A stretch of 64,000 nt of DNA from Salinivirga cyanobacteriivorans (GTDB taxonomy: Bacteria > Bacteroidota > Bacteroidia > Bacteroidales > Salinivirgaceae): NCBI RefSeq assembly GCF_001443605.1, contig NZ_CP013118.1, forward strand, positions 690,225 through 754,224. Direction: 5' to 3'. Below, piece after piece: positions 10,680 through 19,072 of the stretch. The notes under the pieces are model-generated. The model worked only from the letters and a program-made list of their open reading frames with translations. It was not told the origin of the DNA and searched no databases. A program made the position numbers and the translations under genes. The stretch's first letter is position 1; the number at the start of each line of letters is the position of its first letter.

Positions 10680-12371
10680 CTAAAAACGATAGGAAGCACC
10701 CACCATAAACTGAAAGCCTAAAAGCCTGTAATTAAGCCACTCATAGCGCTTCTGTGCTAATATATTTTTAAATTGTACAAACCCCGATAAATAATGATTG
10801 TAGCGGTATTCTCCACCAACATGAATATCAAAAATATCTTTCATTTTTTGATCTCCATTTTGCCAATCGTGTGCATATCTTTCGCCCTTATAAAACAGGT
10901 CTGAAGTAAGTACAATTTTATCTTTAAGGTTATACCTCAGGTGTGCATTAATTTCATAAACAGGCCGGTAATATGCATGCTTTAGCGTATCAAGGCTATA
11001 TTGGTTATAAGAAGCCTGAACCAGCACATTAAACACCTCTGCCTTTTTCCAGCTAACCTCGGCGAGCATGCGCAAATGCCGCATATTATCGTAAACAACG
11101 CCAAAATACTGTACATGATCATCAGCCGATGCATCTACATAAAAGTACTGGTCTTTTATATCCTTCCAGGTAACATTTACATTGAAGCCAAACCGTGAAC
11201 TCACGTTACCACGCAGGCCTCCGCTAATAATCTGCTTTTGATTCGTAGGCTTTACGTATAAGGATGGATCAATGAAGTGGTTTTCATCAATGATATCCTG
11301 AAATGTATTGAGTTTATAATTACCTGTAAATTCAAAATAGGGCACCATAATGAAACTAACAATATTGTAATGCAGTTTCACATCAGGATAAAACATATAA
11401 TCCGTTGTTTTTTGATCGTATGTGGTGTTTACCCCTGCCTGGATACGCCATTTGCGTCCAAAAGCTCCTAACCAGGGATTAAAATCCACGAAAATATGCT
11501 CCAGTGTATCAAACATCCCCTGATTCTGGATATAGTGGATTTCGCCGCTTGTACCAATAAACTGGTGATTAAAATAGTAATCAAGATCGGCACCAATATC
11601 TGTTTTATCCTCTTTAGCATCGCCACGTCCATTTGTATGTCTGAAACGCGCATATAACTTATAATTCAGATGAGATGAATCCATATGGGTCGAATTAATC
11701 CCCATTTGCAGGGCAAATCTGTTCAGAGGCTGGGCAGCCATATCTTTTTTCTCATATTCTGTATTCTGCACGTCTTCGGCTGGCACATCGAGTGTGCGTC
11801 CATAGTAATATGTTTTGCGGTTCAGAAAATCGACATTTGCATAGGCCACGGCAGCGGGGAACATCCTCTGCCCATATGCACCTAACTGATTACGGCTATA
11901 TCCTGCAAACTGCTTATTTCCGTATTGGTTTTTAATTTTACCATTAACCGATTCGTGCTGAAAATAGGCGTTCCACTGGTAGTTGGTTGAACGCAGGCTA
12001 TGAACTCTTGCCTCAAACAGCGGTGATGCATAGTTGCCGAACCCACCCAAAACGTAACCGCGTTCCAAAAGCGATGGTGCTTCTCCTTTAAGTTTTGCAG
12101 GCTTAATACGTTCCGGCTGAAAAGAAGCCTGAAAGGGTTTGGGCTGAATTTCGTAATCGAACTGTACGTCAATGGTTGCAGTATCGTGAATAATGGGCAT
12201 TTTAGAGATTTTGTAAGCATCTTTGATCGCCGGTTCATAGGGCTTTACAACATCTACTTTGCTTTGTGCATTGACCGATATGGCAAAAAACACAAATAAC
12301 ACAACACTTGCACTGTGGTAAATATATTTCATTATTCTTTTGAGGTTCATATTGCGAATATTTCTCAACAT
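10680..12371 (-). CDS. Outer-membrane beta-barrel protein paired with a TPR protein
   Basis: The 563-residue frame carries a signal peptide ending in VNAQ. After a short linker (KVDVVKPYEPAIKDAYKISKMP) come many alternating aromatic strands, and the protein ends VGASYRF, with the terminal Phe typical of barrels inserted by BAM. It resembles the TonB-dependent-receptor-like barrels often annotated in Bacteroidota, but I see no plug domain or TonB box. The first ATG lies 7 bases after the stop of the upstream TPR gene, so the two form an operon and probably act together at the outer membrane. Internal ATGs at 12350 and 12332 are alternative starts that give a shorter signal peptide. Substrate or cargo is unknown. 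Confidence 0.75.
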   Translation of the reverse strand: MLRNIRNMNLKRIMKYIYHSASVVLFVFFAISVNAQSKVDVVKPYEPAIKDAYKISKMPIIHDTATIDVQFDYEIQPKPFQASFQPERIKPAKLKGEAPSLLERGYVLGGFGNYASPLFEARVHSLRSTNYQWNAYFQHESVNGKIKNQYGNKQFAGYSRNQLGAYGQRMFPAAVAYANVDFLNRKTYYYGRTLDVPAEDVQNTEYEKKDMAAQPLNRFALQMGINSTHMDSSHLNYKLYARFRHTNGRGDAKEDKTDIGADLDYYFNHQFIGTSGEIHYIQNQGMFDTLEHIFVDFNPWLGAFGRKWRIQAGVNTTYDQKTTDYMFYPDVKLHYNIVSFIMVPYFEFTGNYKLNTFQDIIDENHFIDPSLYVKPTNQKQIISGGLRGNVSSRFGFNVNVTWKDIKDQYFYVDASADDHVQYFGVVYDNMRHLRMLAEVSWKKAEVFNVLVQASYNQYSLDTLKHAYYRPVYEINAHLRYNLKDKIVLTSDLFYKGERYAHDWQNGDQKMKDIFDIHVGGEYRYNHYLSGFVQFKNILAQKRYEWLNYRLLGFQFMVGASYRF

Positions 12372-12378
12372 AATTTCA

Positions 12379-15300
12379 TTATTTCAATTGGGTCGTGTCC
12401 ACTTTAGAATTCCGATCAAATTCCAGCTCAAGATCTGCATCCTTTCCGGTTTCGAATTTCACATCTTCTGATGTGGTTATTTCGGCAAGCCGCTCCTCTG
12501 CCTCTTTTATAATCCCATCATCTTTAATAGCATAATTATCGATAATGCTTTGCAAATAAGCCTTAGCCTGAAAAGCCTTTCCTGATTCCTGATAAATACG
12601 TGCTAAGAGCAGGAATGATTTACCCAACCAGTATTGATGCGGGGTGCCGTTTTTTATAAAATTCTGGATTTCATTTTCGGCTAATGCCGTTTTACCAGCC
12701 TCATATTCAAGTCTTGCTACAGCATACTTCGACTCTGCCCCCTGAGGTGTTTGAAGATTTTGAGCCACCAACCTGTATTGTACCAACGCTTCAGTATTTC
12801 TGCCCAGTTTCTCCAGGGCACGAGCTTTATTAAAACGAGCTTCTCTGGCAATTTCTTCGGGTAGTTTCTCGGTTATTAATATTTGTGATGCTGCCTTTTC
12901 TACTTTTTTATAATCCTCTAGTTTTATGGCTGCGCGCATTTGCCCGACCCTCGATTCCATAAGCATTCGTTTGTTTGAGGCTATGGGCTCAAGTCTGCTA
13001 TAATATTCCCAGGCTTTGCTTGCATTTGATTTATCTCTGTAAATGGTAGCCAAATTATACAGGGCCGTTTCTGTAAAGCTGTTCAGCGGTTGTTTTATTA
13101 CATATTTGTAATGCGGTATGGCCTTATCGAGATTTTCATCATTAAAAAGACTTTGCGCCAGATAAAAATGTGCCTTAAGCGTAAATTGACCATCGGCAAA
13201 ACGGGTTAAATACTCATTAAACAATTCACGACTATGTTCTGCCTCACCATTTAGATATGCCTTTTCAGCAGATAGGTATAACAGGGAATCCTGTTCATTC
13301 GATGATATATTAATATTGAGCTTTTTGGCATAGCTGAAATATTCATCAACTTTATTCTGATCGAGGTAAATATTTTTAAGTGCAACCAAAGCTTCACCAT
13401 ATTCATCACTGCCCTTATGGTGCTCTATAAGATATTTAAAATGATCTGCAGCTTTTTCGTTATCACCCATATTGAAATACATTAACCCCGCCTGCAAGTG
13501 ACTTTTTTTCATATAGTTACTTCTGGGATACTCGCGAATTAACTTCTCGAATTGCGCAATACCTTGTGCAGGTTTGTTTAATTGAATATATGCCTGTCCT
13601 GTTTCAAAAAGCGCATCATCGGCCAGGAGCGACGATTCCCTGGTAGTGAGGGGAATCAGCACATCTATTTTTTGTTTATAATTATGTAAAACGCCAGCAG
13701 TGAAACCTTGTTGGAAGATCGCATAATCATTTTCCTCTACAGGAATTTTAGTGGCATCTTTATAGGCCAGCAGTGCCTGATTATATTTGCGTTGTACAAA
13801 ATAGCTGTCTCCAAGGCGCACGGTTGCATCGTATAATATTCTCGTAATGGCGCTATCTGCATTATCAATGTATTTCCTGAACCATATTGAAGCCGCGTTA
13901 TATTCAGCTTGTTTAAAGAAAGAATAGGCCACATTATAATTTGTAAGATTGTAGTACGAAGTACTATAAGCCCCGGGAGTGGTTAAATACTGCTTATAAT
14001 GCTGAATAGCCTGATCATATTTTTTCTCACGGAAAAGACACTCGGCCTTCCAGTAACGGGCTAAAGAAATTAACTGTGCATCATTGCCCCCTGCTCCCAG
14101 TGACTTATCGAACATTGCTATAGCATCGGCATATTTGAGATTGTTGTAGAGCTCAATACCCCTGTAAAATGCTACTTTTTGTAAGGCATTGGTCACCTGC
14201 CGGTTCTTTTGTTTAATCTTATCAATAGATTCCAGTGCTCTGCGATAATTTTTACTGGTCATGTATACATCAACCAAATAATTATAAATCATATCACTGC
14301 GGTCGCTATTATCATACTGGTCGAGGTAACTATGAAAAATGCGAATGGTTTCATCAAATGGTGCAAATGAGAGTTCGTAGGTTAATTTAGCGTAATTAAA
14401 AAGTGCGTCTTCTTTTATTTTATCGTTAAACGACATGCGTGAAGCACTACCAAATGCCAAATGTGCATTTTTTTTATCGCCCTGTTTCAGGTAGCTGGCT
14501 GCCATGTGGTAATTAGCATTTTGCGACAAACTATCCTGCTTACTGGTGATTAAACTAAAATTATTTGCCGCTTTTTCGTATGCTCCAGTTTGATAATACG
14601 AGTAAGCCAATTGATACAAATCGTACCGTTTAAAATTATCAGTTGATTCTTTGTATTTCTCAAGGTATACACGGGCACTGTCATAATTGGCTTGCTTAAA
14701 CCATGCATTACCCAGCATGCGTTGCATTTCGGCTTTACGCTTCGGTGTTACTTCATTAATGATTGTGGGCACGTAACTAATGACCTTGTCATATTTCTGT
14801 TGCAAAAAATAAATATGTGCCATGTAATAGGGCACAATAGGCGAAAAAGTTGGGTCTTCCTTCAATGCCTTGAAGCCTTTTAGGGCAGTTTCATAATTTC
14901 CACGGGTATATTCAATGTGAGAATAATAATAAACACCCGGCCCATAATAATCGCTTTCAGGAAAATCGAGCAATTCATAAAACAATTTGTTGGCTTTCTC
15001 TTCTTCCTCAAGCATTAACCAGGCATATCCCTGTTTAAAATAGTATTCGCTTCGCTCCTGCCGTTCGAGCCGGTAACGCTCAACACGTCCAAACCAGTAA
15101 ACTGCAGATTCCCATTCCTGCTCATCATATTTGTACTGGCCCATAAAGAAACACGCACGTTGTATGCGAGGACTCTCGGGATTGCGTTTTATAAAGTTAA
15201 CAATTCTGTACTCAGCATCCTGATTATCGAGCTGCAGTGCACTTATGGCAGCATAAAATTCTGCATCGGCCGAAATATCATTAAAACCAACTCTTTTGTG

Positions 15301-15486
15301 ATACAATACAATTTCATCAAATAATTGTATTGCAGAACCGTATAGTTCCTTTTCAAAGAGCTCAATCCCCTTCATTAATTTTTGCTCGGCGGTTGGTTGG
15401 TCATGCGGAACCTGAGCACTTACACGCTGGCCACATAAACTTAAAACCACCAAAATTGCGAAAATTTGAAAATATCGTATGATCAT
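12379..15486 (-). CDS. Large periplasmic TPR-repeat protein
   Basis: With the start at the ATG at 15486 the protein has 1035 residues and begins directly with a signal peptide (MIIRYFQIFAILVVLSLC..., ending in SAQ). The longer open frame to 15579 adds 31 residues without signal-peptide character and is rejected. The rest is alpha-helical with tetratricopeptide-type units throughout, for example YDSARVYLEKYKES, YDQAIQHYKQYL and NEKAADHFKYLIEHH, the arrangement of YfgC/BamD-like scaffold proteins. It ends with a charged tail. It is transcribed ahead of the barrel gene, 7 bases apart, so a periplasmic scaffold for that barrel is a reasonable inference. No enzymatic motif is visible. Confidence 0.85.
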   Translation of the reverse strand: MIIRYFQIFAILVVLSLCGQRVSAQVPHDQPTAEQKLMKGIELFEKELYGSAIQLFDEIVLYHKRVGFNDISADAEFYAAISALQLDNQDAEYRIVNFIKRNPESPRIQRACFFMGQYKYDEQEWESAVYWFGRVERYRLERQERSEYYFKQGYAWLMLEEEEKANKLFYELLDFPESDYYGPGVYYYSHIEYTRGNYETALKGFKALKEDPTFSPIVPYYMAHIYFLQQKYDKVISYVPTIINEVTPKRKAEMQRMLGNAWFKQANYDSARVYLEKYKESTDNFKRYDLYQLAYSYYQTGAYEKAANNFSLITSKQDSLSQNANYHMAASYLKQGDKKNAHLAFGSASRMSFNDKIKEDALFNYAKLTYELSFAPFDETIRIFHSYLDQYDNSDRSDMIYNYLVDVYMTSKNYRRALESIDKIKQKNRQVTNALQKVAFYRGIELYNNLKYADAIAMFDKSLGAGGNDAQLISLARYWKAECLFREKKYDQAIQHYKQYLTTPGAYSTSYYNLTNYNVAYSFFKQAEYNAASIWFRKYIDNADSAITRILYDATVRLGDSYFVQRKYNQALLAYKDATKIPVEENDYAIFQQGFTAGVLHNYKQKIDVLIPLTTRESSLLADDALFETGQAYIQLNKPAQGIAQFEKLIREYPRSNYMKKSHLQAGLMYFNMGDNEKAADHFKYLIEHHKGSDEYGEALVALKNIYLDQNKVDEYFSYAKKLNINISSNEQDSLLYLSAEKAYLNGEAEHSRELFNEYLTRFADGQFTLKAHFYLAQSLFNDENLDKAIPHYKYVIKQPLNSFTETALYNLATIYRDKSNASKAWEYYSRLEPIASNKRMLMESRVGQMRAAIKLEDYKKVEKAASQILITEKLPEEIAREARFNKARALEKLGRNTEALVQYRLVAQNLQTPQGAESKYAVARLEYEAGKTALAENEIQNFIKNGTPHQYWLGKSFLLLARIYQESGKAFQAKAYLQSIIDNYAIKDDGIIKEAEERLAEITTSEDVKFETGKDADLELEFDRNSKVDTTQLK

Positions 15487-15673
15487 CGTTATTTGTATTT
15501 TACAAGCTACCCTGATTGTAAAAGTTAAGCCAATATGTAACCAACTATTCTGACAAAGAGATATTGTTGAAAAGGGCACCTTTTACTCACAATTAATTTG
15601 TAAAAATATTGAAAAGAAACGAACAGTCCAATTCAAAATATAGTGGCTTTTGAAAATATTATTAACAGGTGTG

Positions 15674-16810
15674 CTATTTAAAATTTTTCAGAAAAAATGA
15701 TTCAGAAAACATCAAATGAATACCCCAGCAATAACTTAAATCGGCCTCTCTTAAATCATAGTAAACATCTCCCTCTATTGCAAATGTAACACCATATTTA
15801 ACGGGTATTTGCATAGCCATCCGGCCTTCAAGTAATTGACGTCCCGGGTATAGTTTACCCGGGTTACTGAAAGAGTATGACTGATAGATTTTACGTCCCT
15901 TAGGTGAAATAAATCGGTTTCCATTCCAATAGCCGATTGACAAAACACTTCGTTTATAACCAGCGATAATTCTTGCCAGCCCTGCGTGTCCAGACGAATA
16001 AACCTGTAAATTATTGCTTGTCGCTTCACGATACCCCAGGTACCAGGCACTTACGCCTAAAGACCAGTCTCCTTTTTTGTAGCTGTATTTCAATCCACTG
16101 GCTCCGTTCATTAGTGTCTCTATTTGTGCATCGGTACTGTCTATTTCACCTCCCTGGTGATGATATATAAATTGCATTGGAACTGATAATCGATGGCGCT
16201 CTTTTTTTATCAGATCGTAGCTAATAAGGGAACCGTTTGTAAAAACCTCCTGAAATGGATCACCTGCAAAGATATGCGTCTCCCAGTTTATCCACGATTC
16301 AAGATGCAACCGGTGCCTTTGAAAACGTACCTGAAGGCCGCCCGGGGGTTTTCGTGTATAGTAAAACTCAGGCTCATATAGCATCTCCAGCAATCCAAGG
16401 TTCTGACTATTATCAAAGTTTCCGAAAATAATCTCAAGATCGGGTAATGGATTATATTGTATACTGTAATAGGGTATTGACTCCACATCGTCGATGGATT
16501 CGCGTCCATGGTATTTTAAGAAGTGTCCGCCAAACCGTACGCGCAAATTCTCAGCAGGATAATACTCCATTAAAAACCTACCCCAAAGACCTATTAAGGT
16601 ATACCCGTCAACAATGGGCGAAGTGTATTCATCATTTCTAAAAAAGTTGGCATTCTCAATACGAAAAGCGAGATCTTTTGCCTTAGCAGAATCAAATTGT
16701 GGCCAGGTAGACAGGTATTGATACGATTGTTGCTGGCTATAGACCTGTTCACTAAATGAAAACAAAAAAACAAATAGAAAAACAAAATACGTGGTCTTTA
16801 TATTCTTCAT
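15674..16810 (-). CDS. Putative outer-membrane beta-barrel protein, unknown function
   Basis: I start the gene at the ATG at 16810, which gives 378 residues headed by a clear signal peptide (MKNIKTTYFVFLFVFLFSFS, ending YSQ). The open frame extends to 16933, but that part lacks a signal and would overlap the divergent sulfotransferase gene. The mature part alternates aromatic and polar residues (LRVRFGGHFLKYHG, LQVRFQRHRLHLESWINWE, GVTFAIEGDVYYDLRE), as in porin-like barrels. I do not recognise a named family. It is divergent from the sulfotransferase gene, with an 80-base intergenic region between them. Confidence 0.65.
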   Translation of the reverse strand: MKNIKTTYFVFLFVFLFSFSEQVYSQQQSYQYLSTWPQFDSAKAKDLAFRIENANFFRNDEYTSPIVDGYTLIGLWGRFLMEYYPAENLRVRFGGHFLKYHGRESIDDVESIPYYSIQYNPLPDLEIIFGNFDNSQNLGLLEMLYEPEFYYTRKPPGGLQVRFQRHRLHLESWINWETHIFAGDPFQEVFTNGSLISYDLIKKERHRLSVPMQFIYHHQGGEIDSTDAQIETLMNGASGLKYSYKKGDWSLGVSAWYLGYREATSNNLQVYSSGHAGLARIIAGYKRSVLSIGYWNGNRFISPKGRKIYQSYSFSNPGKLYPGRQLLEGRMAMQIPVKYGVTFAIEGDVYYDLREADLSYCWGIHLMFSESFFLKNFK

Positions 16811-16863
16811 AGTCTTAAATGCGGAATTTAATTGATGTGTTCGGGCATCAGATGATTTTTTGT

Positions 16864-16871
16864 TATTTTTG
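16864..16871 (+). promoter_or_regulatory. Promoter -7 element of sulfotransferase gene
   Basis: TATTTTTG matches TAnnTTTG and lies 19 bases before the ATG at 16891. Confidence 0.6.
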
Positions 16872-16890
16872 CCCACTAAATTAGACAAAT

Positions 16891-17703
16891 ATGGACATTT
16901 TTTTTCATGTTGGCCTTGGAAAAACAGGATCAACCTATTTACAGCATAAATTTTTTCCTAAACTCAAAGGGGTTCATTATATCCACCATACTAATTACAA
17001 AAAATCTATTGAGATCGTCAGCCGTAAACAATACGAACGGTATTTTGTATCGCGGGAATTTGACCGGCAATTTCTAAAAGAAATAAAAAAATTTGCTGCT
17101 GCTTACCCCGATACCCACCCGATAATGGTACTGCGCAGGCAGGATAGCTGGATTGCATCACAATACAGACGCTTCACAAAAAACGGAAGAGGAATATATT
17201 TTAACGAATTTGTAGATTTAAAAGAAAATAAAGGCCGGTGGGATATTGCAGAAATGAACTTCTATGAAAAAATAGAGCAGCTGGAACATTATTTCAATAA
17301 AAAACCACTGGTTTTGCTATACGATGAGCTACGAAACGATCCAAAAACTTTTTTCAAAAAAATTGCAGCATATACCGATACAACCTATGATCTTAAAGAA
17401 ATTTCATTGGCACCAAAACACAAATCGTATAATACAAAACAGTTGCTACTGGTGCGCAGAGTTTCCAGAAAAATGCTGCAAAAAGTGAGCGAAGAGAAAA
17501 TGGACAGTACCAAAACCGGCAGGCGCATACGCAAAATTGCCACACACTTAATTATGTACTTCCACTGGCTCGTACCAAATTCAAAGTTTGAAGATGAAAA
17601 CCTAATTGAGCAGCATGAGCTTGATGCGATAAGAGACCACTTTGCTGAAGACTGGCAAAAGTGTCTGAAGTATATTGAACAAAATGCTCCTGCTGTTGAA
17701 TAA
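16891..17703 (+). CDS. Sulfotransferase family protein (copy 1)
   Basis: The 270 residues open with FFHVGLGKTGSTYLQ, the 5'-phosphosulfate loop of PAPS-dependent sulfotransferases (residues 8-15). A second motif, VLRRQDSWIASQYRRF, at about 90-105 supplies the Arg and Ser expected for the 3'-phosphate site. Family members move sulfate from PAPS to sugars or other small acceptors in the cytosol. It shares the whole layout with the convergent gene downstream, and neighbouring glycosyltransferase and exporter genes suggest a surface glycan as acceptor, which is inference. The stop lies one base from the stop of the opposing gene, and no terminator fits between them. Confidence 0.82.
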   Translation: MDIFFHVGLGKTGSTYLQHKFFPKLKGVHYIHHTNYKKSIEIVSRKQYERYFVSREFDRQFLKEIKKFAAAYPDTHPIMVLRRQDSWIASQYRRFTKNGRGIYFNEFVDLKENKGRWDIAEMNFYEKIEQLEHYFNKKPLVLLYDELRNDPKTFFKKIAAYTDTTYDLKEISLAPKHKSYNTKQLLLVRRVSRKMLQKVSEEKMDSTKTGRRIRKIATHLIMYFHWLVPNSKFEDENLIEQHELDAIRDHFAEDWQKCLKYIEQNAPAVE

Positions 17704-17704
17704 C

Positions 17705-18550
17705 CTACATGTAAACCTTTCGGTCCTTACTGGCATAATCAATGCAGCGGTTCCAGTCTCCAGCATACTGTTCATTAATTTTTTGAACAGCTGCCTTTGG
17801 TAAAACCTTTTTGGCACTTCCATTTTTGGGTTCCGCTATACCAGCAAAATATGCGGTTAGGTGTAAAATTCCACCTCCAAATTTCTTGTAAAGGAATCGA
17901 AGCGTTTTATTTTTAATACCTGAATGGTCGTAATTGTACCAGCGATTAAGTTTACGAACATAATAAAGACTGTGTTCACTGTATGATTTTTTTACAGTAG
18001 ATATTTTAATGTCATCCTTATTGTAGGTGGCACCAACATGATTGGCAATTATTTCTATGGCTTCCCAGGGATGGTTTTTAAACTCCTCCTGAAACATTAC
18101 AAGTGGTCGCGATCCATATTTTTCTTCGAGAACTTTTATTTTATCGAAAAAAACTAAATGCTTATGATTTAGTACTCCGTTATCGGATGCCGGGTCAAAA
18201 TACTCCCCAAAAGATGCCTTACCATGTTTACGCAAATAATATTTATATTTTGAACCCACCCAGGAACCATGCTTTCTGAAAACCACAATGGGTTTGGTTT
18301 CAGGATACTTTTCAGCAATGGTATTCATTTTTTTCGCACCGTCTTTACTATCCAGGTCAAGTTCTATAGATAATAAAACTGCAGGTTGCTCTGTGGAACT
18401 GATTATGCGATCGTGATGTTTAAAATCATGCTTTTTTACAAATTGAATGCCCTTAAATACAGGAAAAACATTCCGCTGTAAAAAGGTTGATGCTGTTTTG
18501 GGTAATCCTACATGAAAAAAAACCTGTGGCTTGGTATCTTTACTCGACAT
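17705..18550 (-). CDS. Sulfotransferase family protein (copy 2)
   Basis: This 281-residue protein is a diverged paralogue of the convergent neighbour. It has FFHVGLPKTASTFLQ as the PAPS 5'-phosphosulfate loop (about 15-22), VVFRKHGSWVGSKYKYYLRK as the 3'-phosphate motif, and a similar C-terminus ending in a W-x-R-C-I/L-x-Y-I/A pattern (AGDWNRCIDYA, compared with AEDWQKCLKYI). The start at 18550 is supported by a promoter element 22 bases upstream. The two genes probably arose by duplication and inversion. Likely acceptors are cell-surface sugars. Confidence 0.82.
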   Translation of the reverse strand: MSSKDTKPQVFFHVGLPKTASTFLQRNVFPVFKGIQFVKKHDFKHHDRIISSTEQPAVLLSIELDLDSKDGAKKMNTIAEKYPETKPIVVFRKHGSWVGSKYKYYLRKHGKASFGEYFDPASDNGVLNHKHLVFFDKIKVLEEKYGSRPLVMFQEEFKNHPWEAIEIIANHVGATYNKDDIKISTVKKSYSEHSLYYVRKLNRWYNYDHSGIKNKTLRFLYKKFGGGILHLTAYFAGIAEPKNGSAKKVLPKAAVQKINEQYAGDWNRCIDYASKDRKVYM

Positions 18551-18571
18551 ATTGCTTCAAAATTTCAGTGA

Positions 18572-18579
18572 CAAAAATA
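18572..18579 (-). promoter_or_regulatory. Promoter -7 element of sulfotransferase copy 2
   Basis: CAAAAATA on the plus strand is TATTTTTG on the minus strand, 22 bases before the ATG at 18550. Confidence 0.55.
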
Positions 18580-18814
18580 GCATTTAAAAGGAGGTTTGTG
18601 AAAAAAAAATCAAAAAAAGCATTGTCTTCTGTATTTACACTGAAACTATACCAGAAACAATAAATAAACCCAGCCATAATACAATAAATGAAACACTTCG
18701 CCTTCGCATAGCTATGGCGAGGCAAGGCTGCGCCTTCGCATAGTTTCAGCGAAGCGAGGCGCGAGCATGATTATAACGAGCCAACAAACAGCATGTAGCT
18801 TACATAATACTTAT
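18580..18814. other. Intergenic stretch with imperfect palindromes
   Basis: No gene is seen. At about 18698-18770 there are GC-richer imperfect palindromes built on CTTCGC, GGCGAGG and GAAGCGAGG, unlike the AT-rich surroundings. They look like debris of short interspersed repeats. The two copies of the repeat described next follow. Confidence 0.4.
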
Positions 18815-18903
18815 CATGGCGAGCTCCATCCCGCCTTTGGCGGGACAGGTTATGACCATTGAAAATTAAATTTAAACATATGAAACAAGCATGGTTAAAA
18901 TAA
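18815..18903 (+). repeat. Dispersed repeat, copy A
   Basis: The unit runs CATGGCGAGCTCCATCCCG, then a perfect small hairpin TCCCGCC/GGCGGGA, then GACAGGTTATGACCATT, an AT-rich part, ATGAAA, and CATGGTTAAAATAA. Copy B, 125 bases further on, has the same order of blocks. A shorter, degenerate relative lies at 44092. The ATGAAA parts give only tiny frames. Confidence 0.7.
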
Positions 18904-18939
18904 TTATTAAACACACACGCAGGAATGATTATTTTACAT

Positions 18940-19028
18940 CATGCGGTTCCATCCCGATTTCATCGGGACAGGTAATGACCATTAAAAATTAAAAATAAAC
19001 AGATGAAATTTCATGGTAAAGGAAATAA
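18940..19028 (+). repeat. Dispersed repeat, copy B
   Basis: Same block order as copy A, but the hairpin has compensating changes (CCCGATTTCATCGGG instead of CCCGCCTTTGGCGGG), so the stem is kept while the bases differ. It ends in CATGGTAAAGGAAATAA, and the ATG at 19013 belongs to this repeat rather than to the glycosyltransferase gene. Confidence 0.7.
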
Positions 19029-19046
19029 CAATTGCACGTAATTTGC

Positions 19047-19054
19047 TACTTTTG
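19047..19054 (+). promoter_or_regulatory. Promoter -7 element of GT4-msbA operon
   Basis: TACTTTTG is a perfect TAnnTTTG, 19 bases before the ATG at 19073. It lies inside the longer open frame from 19013 and so decides the start. Confidence 0.65.
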
Positions 19055-19072
19055 CGGCAAACAACCCCGGAA

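Noticed and set aside
19013-19072. ATG 19013 as start of the GT4 gene
   Set aside because: It belongs to repeat copy B, and the promoter element at 19047 lies downstream of it.
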